Positions 1 through 5,608 of a DNA stretch of 5,608 nucleotides are shown here, in pieces; positions within the stretch are counted from its first letter, which is position 1; the number at the start of each line of letters is the position of its first letter. The DNA lies in contig QALA01000071.1 of the NCBI GenBank assembly GCA_003343565.1, positions 1-5,608 of the forward strand, written 5' to 3'. Made by a program: the position numbers and the translations under genes. This stretch comes from Verrucomicrobiota bacterium (GTDB lineage: Bacteria > Verrucomicrobiota > Verrucomicrobiia > Opitutales > Intestinicryptomonadaceae). The notes beneath the pieces are model-generated. The model was not told where the DNA came from, did no database searches, and worked only from the letters and a program-made list of their open reading frames with translations.

Positions 1-763
1 TGCGCGCCGCCAGCTCCACAACTTTTGAATTTAGCGACCACGCGTAAAACTGCCAGCACAGCAGCAGCGCAAACGCCGCCGCCGCGAGCCTGAAAGCCCA
101 CAAAATCGCCGCGTCCGTTCGGCGCTTTTTTTCGGATTCGGCGGTCCGGTTTTGAATCCGCACGTCGCACGCCTGCGCGTCCCTGGCGGAAATCGAAAAG
201 CTGCGGCGCGCGCCAGACGAGTCGGAAATTTCCAAAACCGCCTTGCCGCGCCGCCAGCGCGCCGACTCCAAAGTCAGAACCCGCGCCCCATTCGCCGACT
301 CCGGCAATTCCGCGCCGTCGCTTTCAGCCATTTGAAGCAAAGTCCGCCTGTCGGATTCCGAATCCCCGCCTGCGGGAATCGACCAAAAGCCCTCCCACGC
401 TCCGCCCTTAGACGTTATCAGGCAAAGAGAATCCGCCGTCTTAAAAAACGACGCGCAGGAGACGCCGGAGAGCGCGTTTGAGGCCGCAAGAAGCGCGGCC
501 GCAGGCGCCGCGACCTTCGCCGCCTTGAGAGACTCCTCCGTCCGCCCCTCCCCGAACGCCTTGTCCGCAGACGACGCAAAAATCGCCATGCGCCCGCCCG
601 GCAGCGCGTACCCCCTGCGGAGCTTTTCCGGAGGAAGCGGAGATATGTCCTCAAGTATCGTATCCGCAAAATCGCCGCAATCGCGCCGGAGCAAGCCGGG
701 GGGCAGGTCCGCCGTCTTTACGAAAAATGCGGAATCTGGTAGCAGTATTATGTCGTCCGCCAT
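1..763 (-). CDS. Partial membrane protein, GspL/PilN-like secretion or pilus assembly component (3' end outside window)
   Basis: The minus strand stays open from an ATG at 763 to the left edge, giving 254 residues with no stop, so the C-terminus is missing. Residues 1-215 are soluble. Residues 7-62 carry LLPDSAFFVKTADLPPG, then DTILEDISPLPPEKLRRGY, then a short strand (RMAIFAS); this resembles the N-terminal actin-like part of GspL/PilM-type proteins, where a 'LP... E.LSPFP.EQL..GY' pattern is common. Residues 207-215 are highly charged (AESEKKRRT). Residues about 217-242 form one transmembrane helix (ILWAFRLAAAAFALLLCWQFY), followed by SLNSKVVELAAR, which looks like the start of a periplasmic helix. 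Cytoplasmic domain, single helix and periplasmic part is the GspL or fused PilM-PilN architecture of the inner-membrane platform of type II secretion and type IV pili. The start is supported by a strong ribosome binding site. The coding assignment is firm; the family is inferred from pattern only, and no neighbouring secretion gene is visible. Confidence 0.8.
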   Translation of the reverse strand, partial: MADDIILLPDSAFFVKTADLPPGLLRRDCGDFADTILEDISPLPPEKLRRGYALPGGRMAIFASSADKAFGEGRTEESLKAAKVAAPAAALLAASNALSGVSCASFFKTADSLCLITSKGGAWEGFWSIPAGGDSESDRRTLLQMAESDGAELPESANGARVLTLESARWRRGKAVLEISDSSGARRSFSISARDAQACDVRIQNRTAESEKKRRTDAAILWAFRLAAAAFALLLCWQFYAWSLNSKVVELAAR

Positions 764-769
764 TAAAAA

Positions 770-776
770 TCCTCCC
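770..776 (-). promoter_or_regulatory. Strong Shine-Dalgarno site for the gene starting at 763
   Basis: Read on the minus strand, AAGGGAGG ends 7 bases before the ATG at 763, which is ideal spacing. It fixes the start of the GspL/PilN-like gene. It is the only gene in the window with a well-placed Shine-Dalgarno sequence. Confidence 0.8.
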
Positions 777-790
777 TTTTAATAACGCCC

Positions 791-818
791 GTTATAACAA
801 ATCGTTTCGCAAAATCAA
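791..818 (-). promoter_or_regulatory. Candidate sigma-70 promoter for the GspL/PilN-like gene
   Basis: On the minus strand a -35-like TTGATT (813-818) is followed after 16 bases by a -10-like TATAAC (791-796). Transcription would start near 783-785, leaving a leader of about 20 bases that contains the Shine-Dalgarno site. A short inverted repeat, ATAAC-4-GTTAT (782-795), overlaps the -10 and the expected start and could be an operator. Boxes and spacing fit the consensus well, but verrucomicrobial promoters are poorly characterised. Confidence 0.45.
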
Positions 819-976
819 ACAATTATGCCGCCGCGATCGGAATTTGAAAGCGGAAGTTAAAAAAGGTTATGCAAAACCTCCCTCCCCCCCCGCAAAACCG
901 GCGAAAGGCCGCGCGCAAAAAAAATCCAAAACAAAGAAAGTTTTTTTGGGGGGGCGCAAACGGAAAAAAACAAAGG

Positions 977-2737
977 TCAGTCTATATCCGCGCTCTTGGG
1001 GTTCATGGCCTCCAATATGTTCATCGCGTGCGAGTTTACGCGCTCGCAGGCCGAAAGTATCTCTATGAACAAAATCCCGCCGCGCGTGACGCCCATAGAC
1101 TCCATCTGCGCAATGGCCTCGCGCCGCAAAGCCTTGCGCACATGGTCGAGCCTTCCGCGCATCTTAAGCGACGCGTCCAGCGTCGGCGGCGTTATGAGCT
1201 TCTCGTTCAAAAGGCTATTTTCGGCAAACTCCACAAACGTGCTCATCTGGGAGCAAAATTCCGCAAACGCCGTCGACTGCCAAATCTGCTCAAAAAACTG
1301 GCGGCGGTACCGCTTGCGCGCAAGCGTTATGAGGCGATAACAGCTGTCGCACATCTCCTCAAGCTCCGGAACGACTATCAAATTTCGCGTGATCATCTTC
1401 AGGCTGGACTGGCTCAGCTCGTGCGACGAGCACTGCACGAAAAAGTTTGTCAGGGCCACCGAGAGCTTGTCGGACTCCTGCTCCAAATCGCGCAGCCTCC
1501 CGACCTCCTCGCTCAAATCCTTGTCGGGATTCTGAATGACATGCACGAACCCCTTAAACATTTCTCCCGAAAGTTCCGAAAGCTTCACCAATTCCTTCTG
1601 CCCCTCTATCAGCGCAAGTTCCCCCATGTCGGAGAGGTTTGTCGCCAAATATGCAAGGCGCTGGACGGACGTGCGCCGCTTCCTGTCGACGGAATCCTTC
1701 AAGACCCAGCAAGTCAGGCGTTCTATCTGCGGAACGAAGCCTATGAGCAGGCAGATGTTTATAAAGTTGAACAGCGTGTGGAACAGCGCAAGCCTGTCGG
1801 GCACGGCGGCGCGCGCAAGCAAATCCGAATACTGGTCGGGCGAGAGCGCGGCGACGTTCGCAACTCCGAGCGAAACCGCCATCTCCGGCGAAAGCGAGGC
1901 CGGCGCGGGCACTATCCAATATATCAAATCGACAAACCAATAAAAGAACACCAACGCCCAAATCGAGCCTATCACATTAAAGACCAAATGCGCTATCGCC
2001 GCGCGCTTTGCGTTCCAGCTGGCCTGCAAAGCCGCAAGATTTGCGGTTATCGTAGTCCCGATATTCTCGCCCAGAACGATTGCGGCGGCAAGATCGAAAG
2101 TTATCAGCCCCTTCGCGGCCATTGTGATGGTTATGGCCATGGTGACGGAAGAGGCCTGAACCAATACCGTAAGCAGTATCCCTATGCACAGAAACAGCAA
2201 AACCGACCAGAATCCGAGTTTGGAAAGATCCGCAACCCACGTCATCCATTCGGGGTGAGCCTGAATGTCGGGCACGGCGTTCTTCAGGAAATCGAGGCCC
2301 ATGAACAGGATTCCGAACCCCACCAGAAATTCCCCGAATTCCTTAACCGACGGCTTCCTCATGAAGCTGAGTACCACCCCCACGCCGACTACAGGCAGCG
2401 CGATATCGGCCAGCGAAAACCTGAATCCGAGCAGCGCGATCACCCATGCGGTCGTGGTCGTGCCGAGGTTGGCTCCCATTATCACTCCTATGGCCTCGCG
2501 CAGAGTCAGGAGGCTGGCGTTGACAAAGCCCACCACCATCACCGTCGTCACCGAGGACGACTGAACAGCCGTCGTCACAAGCGTCCCGGACAGCACTCCC
2601 TTGAGCCTATTGCCGGTCATCGAGCGCATTACCGCCCTGAGTTTGTCGCCCGATATTTTCTGGAGGCCGTCGCCCATCAGCTTCATGCCGAAGAGAAAAA
2701 GCCCCAGACTGCCCAAGATTTGAAAAGCGGTATTCAT
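977..2737 (-). CDS. nptA: Na+/phosphate symporter with C-terminal PhoU-like domain
   Basis: The predicted 586-residue inner-membrane protein belongs to the Na/Pi cotransporter family (SLC34-like; NptA/YjbB), which imports, or in some bacteria exports, inorganic phosphate with sodium. Two inverted family repeats are visible: TTAVQSSSVTT (residues 55-65) with GANLGTTTT (88-96), and TVLVQASSVTM (190-200) with GENIGTTIT (223-231). The QSSS-type signatures line the substrate site; the second reads QASS here. About eight hydrophobic segments lie between residues 5 and 340, including the family-typical FHTLFNFIN (319-327). Residues about 355-575 are helical and charged, matching the PhoU-like regulatory domain often fused to these transporters. 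The length is normal for the fused form. I chose the ATG at 2737 (MNTAFQILGSLGLFLFG) because family members start just before this first helix; an in-frame TTG at 2779 would add 14 atypical residues and precedes the only GGGAGG. No Shine-Dalgarno site sits next to the ATG. It is divergent from queC. The symbol is by family analogy, and transport direction cannot be read from sequence. Confidence 0.93.
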   Translation of the reverse strand: MNTAFQILGSLGLFLFGMKLMGDGLQKISGDKLRAVMRSMTGNRLKGVLSGTLVTTAVQSSSVTTVMVVGFVNASLLTLREAIGVIMGANLGTTTTAWVIALLGFRFSLADIALPVVGVGVVLSFMRKPSVKEFGEFLVGFGILFMGLDFLKNAVPDIQAHPEWMTWVADLSKLGFWSVLLFLCIGILLTVLVQASSVTMAITITMAAKGLITFDLAAAIVLGENIGTTITANLAALQASWNAKRAAIAHLVFNVIGSIWALVFFYWFVDLIYWIVPAPASLSPEMAVSLGVANVAALSPDQYSDLLARAAVPDRLALFHTLFNFINICLLIGFVPQIERLTCWVLKDSVDRKRRTSVQRLAYLATNLSDMGELALIEGQKELVKLSELSGEMFKGFVHVIQNPDKDLSEEVGRLRDLEQESDKLSVALTNFFVQCSSHELSQSSLKMITRNLIVVPELEEMCDSCYRLITLARKRYRRQFFEQIWQSTAFAEFCSQMSTFVEFAENSLLNEKLITPPTLDASLKMRGRLDHVRKALRREAIAQMESMGVTRGGILFIEILSACERVNSHAMNILEAMNPKSADID

Positions 2738-2808
2738 CGAAAAAATTTGGGGTTGAAAGTGGCAAAAATCCTCCCACAATGCAAATAATATTTTAACGCA
2801 AATCTAAC
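2738..2808. promoter_or_regulatory. Divergent AT-rich intergenic promoter region between nptA and queC
   Basis: Only 71 bases separate the two divergent start codons, so both promoters must lie here or extend into the genes. On the plus strand TAATAT (2786-2791) is a possible queC -10, and on the minus strand TATTAT lies in the same AT-rich patch; neither has a convincing -35 at normal spacing. A GGGAGG on the minus strand (2770-2775) lies 32 bases before the nptA ATG, too far for a usual ribosome binding site. No Shine-Dalgarno sequence precedes queC. I see no clear phosphate (Pho) box. Confidence 0.4.
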
Positions 2809-3483
2809 ATGAGCTCGGCAAACTCCATAGTGGCGATTTACTCCGGGGGTCTGGATTCCACGGTGATGCTGTATCAGCTGGCCTCTGAGGGGCGTCTGCG
2901 CGAGGCCGTTTCGTTCGACTACGGACAGAGGCACTCGAAGGAGCTCGCCTTCGCAAGGCAAAACTGCGAGGCGCTCGGCATACCCCACTTTGTGTGCGAC
3001 ATGCGTTCCATGACAAAGATATTCGGCCGCAACAGCCTGACCTCCGCGGACATGGAAGTTCCGGAAGGAAGCTACGCGGACGAAAACATGAAGTCCACCG
3101 TGGTGCCCAACAGAAATATGATAATGGTCTCCGCCGCCGCCGCGCGCGCAATTTCCATCGGCTGCGACGGCGTGGCCTACGCGGCGCACTCCGGCGACCA
3201 TGCGATATATCCGGACTGCCGAAGCGAATTTGCCGACGCTCTCGAAAAGGTCCTCGCCCTCTGCCATTACACTCCGATAACCCTGATGCGCCCGTTTGTA
3301 AATTGCAGCAAGGCCGATATTGTGGGAATCGGGGCGAAATTGGGCGTGGACTTCTCCAAAACTTGGTCGTGCTACAAGGCGGGCGCGCTGCACTGCGGAA
3401 AGTGCGGCACATGCATGGAACGCCGGCAGGCCTTTGAAATTGCCGGGGTAAAAGATCCCACGCAATACTTGAGCAATACTTGA
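2809..3483 (+). CDS. queC: 7-cyano-7-deazaguanine synthase QueC
   Basis: QueC is a cytosolic ATP-dependent, zinc-binding enzyme that converts 7-carboxy-7-deazaguanine and ammonia to preQ0, the precursor of queuosine in tRNA. The 224 residues match the usual length of about 220-230. The PP-loop ATP-binding motif SGGLDST is at 12-18, VPNRN at 99-103, HSGDHAIYPDCR at 127-138, and the zinc site is made by Cys188, Cys196, Cys199 and Cys202 in the WSCYK...HCGKCGTC block, followed by the typical MERRQAF. All key residues are present, so the enzyme should be active. The ATG at 2809 fits because the family begins a few residues before the PP-loop; there is no Shine-Dalgarno site. No queD, queE or queF lies in the window, so the other pathway genes must be elsewhere. 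The last three residues (SNT) and the stop result from an 11-bp tandem duplication described separately. Confidence 0.97.
   Translation: MSSANSIVAIYSGGLDSTVMLYQLASEGRLREAVSFDYGQRHSKELAFARQNCEALGIPHFVCDMRSMTKIFGRNSLTSADMEVPEGSYADENMKSTVVPNRNMIMVSAAAARAISIGCDGVAYAAHSGDHAIYPDCRSEFADALEKVLALCHYTPITLMRPFVNCSKADIVGIGAKLGVDFSKTWSCYKAGALHCGKCGTCMERRQAFEIAGVKDPTQYLSNT
3462..3483 (+). repeat. 11-bp tandem duplication spanning the queC stop codon
   Basis: GCAATACTTGA occurs twice in direct succession (3462-3472 and 3473-3483), followed by GCA, the start of a third unit. Since 11 is not a multiple of three, the second copy is read in another frame and supplies the TGA stop. With one copy the frame would continue as LSIGF and stop at a TGA just downstream. 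This looks like a replication slippage event that harmlessly swaps the extreme C-terminus. Confidence 0.85.
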
Positions 3484-3502
3484 GCATAGGCTTTTGATTT
3501 TC

Positions 3503-3520
3503 GCTCCGCGCCGGCGGAGC
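3503..3520 (+). other. Perfect 7-bp hairpin after queC, possible transcription end
   Basis: GCTCCGC (3503-3509), loop GCCG, GCGGAGC (3514-3520) begins 19 bases after the queC stop. The stem is GC-rich and exact, which suggests a 3' hairpin of the queC transcript. It lacks a downstream T-run on either strand, so it is not a canonical intrinsic terminator; it may protect the mRNA end or act with Rho. Confidence 0.45.
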
Positions 3521-3700
3521 CTATCAACCGCCGCTCATTAGGCGCTCATTGATTATTATATATAGCTTGCGAGATTTCGCGCTCCCGAATAACTAACTTT
3601 ATTTTCGCGCGCAAACTCCCTCCGCGAACGGGCAAGGCGGATTGCAAAATGCGGCAATGCCCCGCGAAAAATGAGAAAAACCGCAGGGGGCTTATGGGGG

Positions 3701-3715
3701 TGGGATTCCTTTGTA
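3701..3715 (+). promoter_or_regulatory. Weak sigma-54-like element upstream of the PEP-CTERM gene
   Basis: TGGGATTCCTTTGTA keeps the -24 GG and the -12 TTG of the sigma-54 consensus (TGGCAC-N5-TTGCA) at the correct spacing, but has GT instead of the near-invariant GC at -12. Some PEP-CTERM genes are known to be controlled by sigma-54 through the PrsK/PrsR two-component system, which makes it worth noting. A chance match is quite possible. Confidence 0.2.
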
Positions 3716-3866
3716 ATAATGTGGATTTTTGAGACTTAAATTAAAACATCACCGTTAAAAATATTGACATTTACTCGCCATATCCTCAAAAAAAATAACC
3801 GCAAAATCCGACGCAACCCGTCATAAATCCATTTTTTCAAATTAACTTAGTTCGCATATTGCCGAC

Positions 3867-5411
3867 ATGAATCCGACCAAAGCCATATCGCTTCCCCTTC
3901 TCGTCTGCGCACTCGCTCTGCCTGCCGGGGCCGCATCGTATTACTTCAACGCCGCAAATATCGCCGATACCGCCGTCGACCTAAACGACGCCTCCGTTTG
4001 GTATCTCGACGCCGATTTCACCGTTCAGGCGACCGAAGCGCCCAACTTCACCGACGGAACCGCCGACCTCTACTTTTCGGGCGTTTCTACCACAACCGGC
4101 TCTCCCAAGCTTTCATTCGGCGGGGACGTCTACGTAAACTCCATTACGTGGGACGCCGGAGGAAGCGCCAACCTGAATTACGCGCCGGTTCTGACTTCCT
4201 CCGAAGGGGCCACCATAAGAATCAAGGGGAATTTGAAAAACAACACCAAATACGACGGCTACATGGGCGGAGGCAACAACAACGCGATAATAGTTGAGGG
4301 AGATTTGTATCTGTCCAGCACCATAGGCTCGGCCGACGCGCGCATAGGAAGCATAAAAAGCATAGTCGTAAACGGCGTGACGACCGTCGGGCATACCGGC
4401 CAAAATTACGGCAAAATATACGCGACGGGAGAGTCCTCCATAGACAACCCCAATATTCTGTTCAAATCGCACATCGTCGGCAACACTCCGAGGGAAGGAA
4501 GCGACACCGAAACCCTCCAATACGGAAGCTTCAACGACATGCAAGTGGATAACGACTCCCACATGTGGGTAAACGGCTTCTCCGGAACTGCGGGCGTTGC
4601 GATACGCTCAAACGCCGAATCCGCGGGCTCTCTCACCGTCGTGCTGACAAACAACAGCCAGTCGCAATATTCGACGGGAAGCATAGGATATATATTTGGC
4701 TACACCGGAACGAGCGGGGCAAAACTCGGCTTCGTGGTAAGAAGCTCAGCATACGACGACGACCTGTCCATAACCCGCTACCTAAGCTACGGACAGTCCT
4801 TTTCCGGCGGCACGATGAAGTTTGAAGGCGGCGTGAGAATGCAGAGCGGATTCCTGTACCTCAATTACGCCGCCGACGGCGCGGACATGAACCACGGAAC
4901 GCTGTCGCTGGAAAAGCATTCGGAAGCCGAAGTTGCAAGGTTCGGCAATTCAAACGAACAGGTCGGCGGGACGTTCGCATTCGACAGCCTCGAAGTCTCC
5001 GGCGACGGCGGCACGATACGCGTGCGTTTGGATCTGGACGAAAACAACGCCGCAATCTGCGACAAGCTCTCATTTGAAAAGGGCGCGACCGGAAGCGGAC
5101 GGGTGACAATCGAGCTTACCGACGCGCTCGGCAACCTCCCCGACGACTACTGGACGTACCTCATTCGCGAAAACGCGGAGGATGGCCTGCAAGTCATGTC
5201 GTGGACGGAGGGCGCGGCCGATACCGTTTCCTTCGTCACAAATTCGTACTGCGAGGAATACGAGCTGGACGGCGTCGTTTACAGATTCGCCGCCTACGAT
5301 GACGCAGACGGACTGTACGTCTCATACATAGCCGTTCCGGAGCCGGCGGAATGGGCGGCGATTTTCGCGCTCATCTCACTCGCCGCCGCGGCGCGCCGCA
5401 GGAGGAAGTAG
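3867..5411 (+). CDS. Secreted PEP-CTERM protein, strand-rich, function unknown
   Basis: The 514-residue protein has a Sec signal peptide (MNPTKAISLPLLVCALALPAGA, likely cut after Ala22). Its C-terminal tail has the three parts of a PEP-CTERM sorting signal: VPEP at 490-493, a hydrophobic helix at about 496-509 (WAAIFALISLAAAA) and RRRRK at 510-514. Proteins with this tail are processed by an exosortase in the inner membrane and sent to the envelope, extracellular matrix or cell surface; no exosortase gene is in the window. The middle (about 24-489) is rich in Gly, Asn, Ser, Thr and Asp, with many short alternating strands such as ATIRIKGNL, AIIVEGDLYL and IKSIVVNGVTTVG, suggesting a beta-helix like the autotransporter-associated strand repeats of Verrucomicrobia. 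Only Cys398 and Cys462 remain after signal removal. I see no catalytic motif. The ATG at 3867 is supported by the signal peptide, although no Shine-Dalgarno site precedes it. It appears monocistronic, ended by the terminator at 5496-5530. A structural or adhesive surface protein is the best guess. Confidence 0.92.
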   Translation: MNPTKAISLPLLVCALALPAGAASYYFNAANIADTAVDLNDASVWYLDADFTVQATEAPNFTDGTADLYFSGVSTTTGSPKLSFGGDVYVNSITWDAGGSANLNYAPVLTSSEGATIRIKGNLKNNTKYDGYMGGGNNNAIIVEGDLYLSSTIGSADARIGSIKSIVVNGVTTVGHTGQNYGKIYATGESSIDNPNILFKSHIVGNTPREGSDTETLQYGSFNDMQVDNDSHMWVNGFSGTAGVAIRSNAESAGSLTVVLTNNSQSQYSTGSIGYIFGYTGTSGAKLGFVVRSSAYDDDLSITRYLSYGQSFSGGTMKFEGGVRMQSGFLYLNYAADGADMNHGTLSLEKHSEAEVARFGNSNEQVGGTFAFDSLEVSGDGGTIRVRLDLDENNAAICDKLSFEKGATGSGRVTIELTDALGNLPDDYWTYLIRENAEDGLQVMSWTEGAADTVSFVTNSYCEEYELDGVVYRFAAYDDADGLYVSYIAVPEPAEWAAIFALISLAAAARRRRK

Positions 5412-5427
5412 GGGCTGCTTGAGGCAA

Positions 5428-5464
5428 AGCGCGCGTCGGGTGCGATAGGTATAACAGGCGCGCT
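5428..5464 (+). repeat. 7-bp inverted repeat with 23-base loop
   Basis: AGCGCGC (5428-5434) and GCGCGCT (5458-5464) are perfect inverted copies in the 3' untranslated region of the PEP-CTERM gene. In such a CG-rich context the match may be chance, and the large loop makes it a weak structure. It lies upstream of the real terminator. Confidence 0.3.
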
Positions 5465-5495
5465 CTAAAGCGAATCGACATTTTATTAAACTTTG

Positions 5496-5530
5496 CGGCC
5501 GGACCTTTGAAGTCCGACCGTTTTATTTTT
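5496..5530 (+). terminator. Intrinsic terminator of the PEP-CTERM gene
   Basis: CGGCCGGAC (5496-5504) pairs with GTCCGACCG (5512-5520) over 9 positions with a single C-A mismatch and a 7-base loop. TTTTATTTTT follows at once (5521-5530). Stem and T-tract are textbook for Rho-independent termination on the plus strand, about 85 bases after the stop codon. Confidence 0.87.
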
Positions 5531-5608
5531 CTTGCACACCGCGCCAAAATTTAGCGCGCACATTCGGCGCATTCCCAACACAAACCGCACGCGCGCGCCA
5601 GCAAGCCG
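5531..5608. other. Terminal stretch without recognisable gene
   Basis: The last 78 bases after the terminator contain GCGC-9-GCGC around AAAATTT (about 5541-5557) and CG-rich sequence, but no start codon with a supported reading frame. It may be intergenic or the edge of a gene lying mostly outside the window. Confidence 0.4.

Larger units (their letters stand above)
764..976. other. Intergenic region with homopolymer tracts; no clear terminator
   Basis: This 213-bp gap lies downstream of the phosphate transporter and upstream of the GspL/PilN-like gene, both on the minus strand. The part near 764-818 holds the promoter and ribosome binding site listed separately. The rest contains runs of C8 (884-891), A8 (917-924), T7 directly followed by G7 (941-954) and A7 (964-970). 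A small inverted repeat CGGC-5-GCCG (899-911), followed on the minus strand by GTTTTGC, could be a weak terminator for the transporter, but the stem is only 4 bp. I see no small gene or RNA. Confidence 0.5.
3484..3866. other. 383-bp intergenic region between queC and the PEP-CTERM gene
   Basis: No supportable gene or known RNA is present. It holds a perfect 7-bp hairpin shortly after queC (3503-3520), a direct repeat CGCTCATT at 3532-3539 and 3543-3550, an AT-rich patch with TATATATA near 3556-3565, and a bulged hairpin (GGC-GG-ATTGC, 8-base loop, GCAAT-GCC; 3637-3661). From about 3720 it is A/T-rich, with a perfect -35-like TTGACA at 3764-3769 but no good -10 at 16-18 bases, and an A8 run at 3788-3795. 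The PEP-CTERM gene has no Shine-Dalgarno site (TTGCCGACATG). Its promoter most likely lies between 3700 and 3850, giving a leader of up to about 140 bases. Confidence 0.5.

Noticed and set aside
152..782. Open frames on both strands within the first 780 bases (152-481, 525-782 plus; 418-669 minus)
   Set aside because: All overlap the minus-strand gene starting at 763, which has a strong ribosome binding site and a transmembrane helix. The others have biased, low-complexity translations.
2735..2779. In-frame TTG at 2779 as the start of nptA
   Set aside because: It would add 14 residues (MWEDFCHFQPQIFS) not expected before the first helix, and it lies upstream of the only GGGAGG. The ATG at 2737 fits the family better.
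869..2788. A 639-codon open frame on the plus strand, antisense to nptA
   Set aside because: It is a shadow of the GC-rich coding bias of the transporter. The translation is rich in Arg, His and Gln with no domain, signal or coherent hydrophobic pattern, whereas the opposite strand encodes a clear Na/Pi symporter.
2734..3487. Two long open frames on the minus strand opposite queC
   Set aside because: The plus strand carries all QueC motifs. The antisense translations are rich in Arg, Ser and His without family features.
3671..3739. A 22-codon open frame (MRKTAGGLWGWDSF...) in the intergenic region
   Set aside because: There is no ribosome binding site, and it is short enough to be chance. 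It also overlaps the candidate promoter region of the PEP-CTERM gene.
3484..3866. Riboswitch (for example preQ1 type) or small RNA in the intergenic region
   Set aside because: A preQ1 switch would be expected before a queuosine gene, not after one, and I found no C-rich loop and A-rich tail arrangement. The hairpins present are short and isolated.
5541..5557. Near-palindrome GCGCCAAAATTTAGCGC as an operator
   Set aside because: There is no downstream gene in the window to regulate, and such CG-AT-CG symmetry is likely by chance in this composition.

Overview
The window holds four protein-coding genes, with no RNA gene, CRISPR array, insertion sequence or other mobile element that I can recognise. 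A GC-rich coding bias, a secreted protein ending in a PEP-CTERM exosortase signal (VPEPAEW, then a hydrophobic stretch, then RRRRK), and mostly absent Shine-Dalgarno sequences point to the Verrucomicrobiota/Lentisphaerota group, perhaps an Opitutales-like bacterium. This placement is inference from style, not from a marker gene.

Layout. (1) Positions 1-763, minus strand: the first 254 residues of a gene that runs off the left edge. It has a cytoplasmic N-terminal part, one transmembrane helix near residues 217-242 and the start of a periplasmic part, most like a GspL/PilN-type assembly protein of a type II secretion or type IV pilus machine. It has a clear ribosome binding site and a plausible sigma-70 promoter. 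(2) Positions 764-976: intergenic, with homopolymer tracts. (3) Positions 977-2737, minus strand: a 586-residue Na+/phosphate symporter (NptA/YjbB type) with a C-terminal PhoU-like domain. (4) Positions 2738-2808: a 71-bp AT-rich divergent promoter region. (5) Positions 2809-3483, plus strand: queC, 7-cyano-7-deazaguanine synthase of queuosine biosynthesis, with an 11-bp tandem duplication across its stop codon. (6) Positions 3484-3866: a 383-bp intergenic region with hairpins, short direct repeats and candidate promoter elements. (7) Positions 3867-5411, plus strand: a 514-residue secreted, strand-rich PEP-CTERM protein, followed by a strong intrinsic terminator at 5496-5530. (8) The last 78 bases hold no gene I can support.

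The genes do not form one pathway. Phosphate uptake, tRNA modification, an envelope assembly component and an exported surface protein lie side by side, each apparently with its own transcription unit. I see no convincing new system. The points most worth a second look are the truncated GspL/PilN-like gene, the PEP-CTERM protein with its long leader, and the stop-codon duplication in queC.
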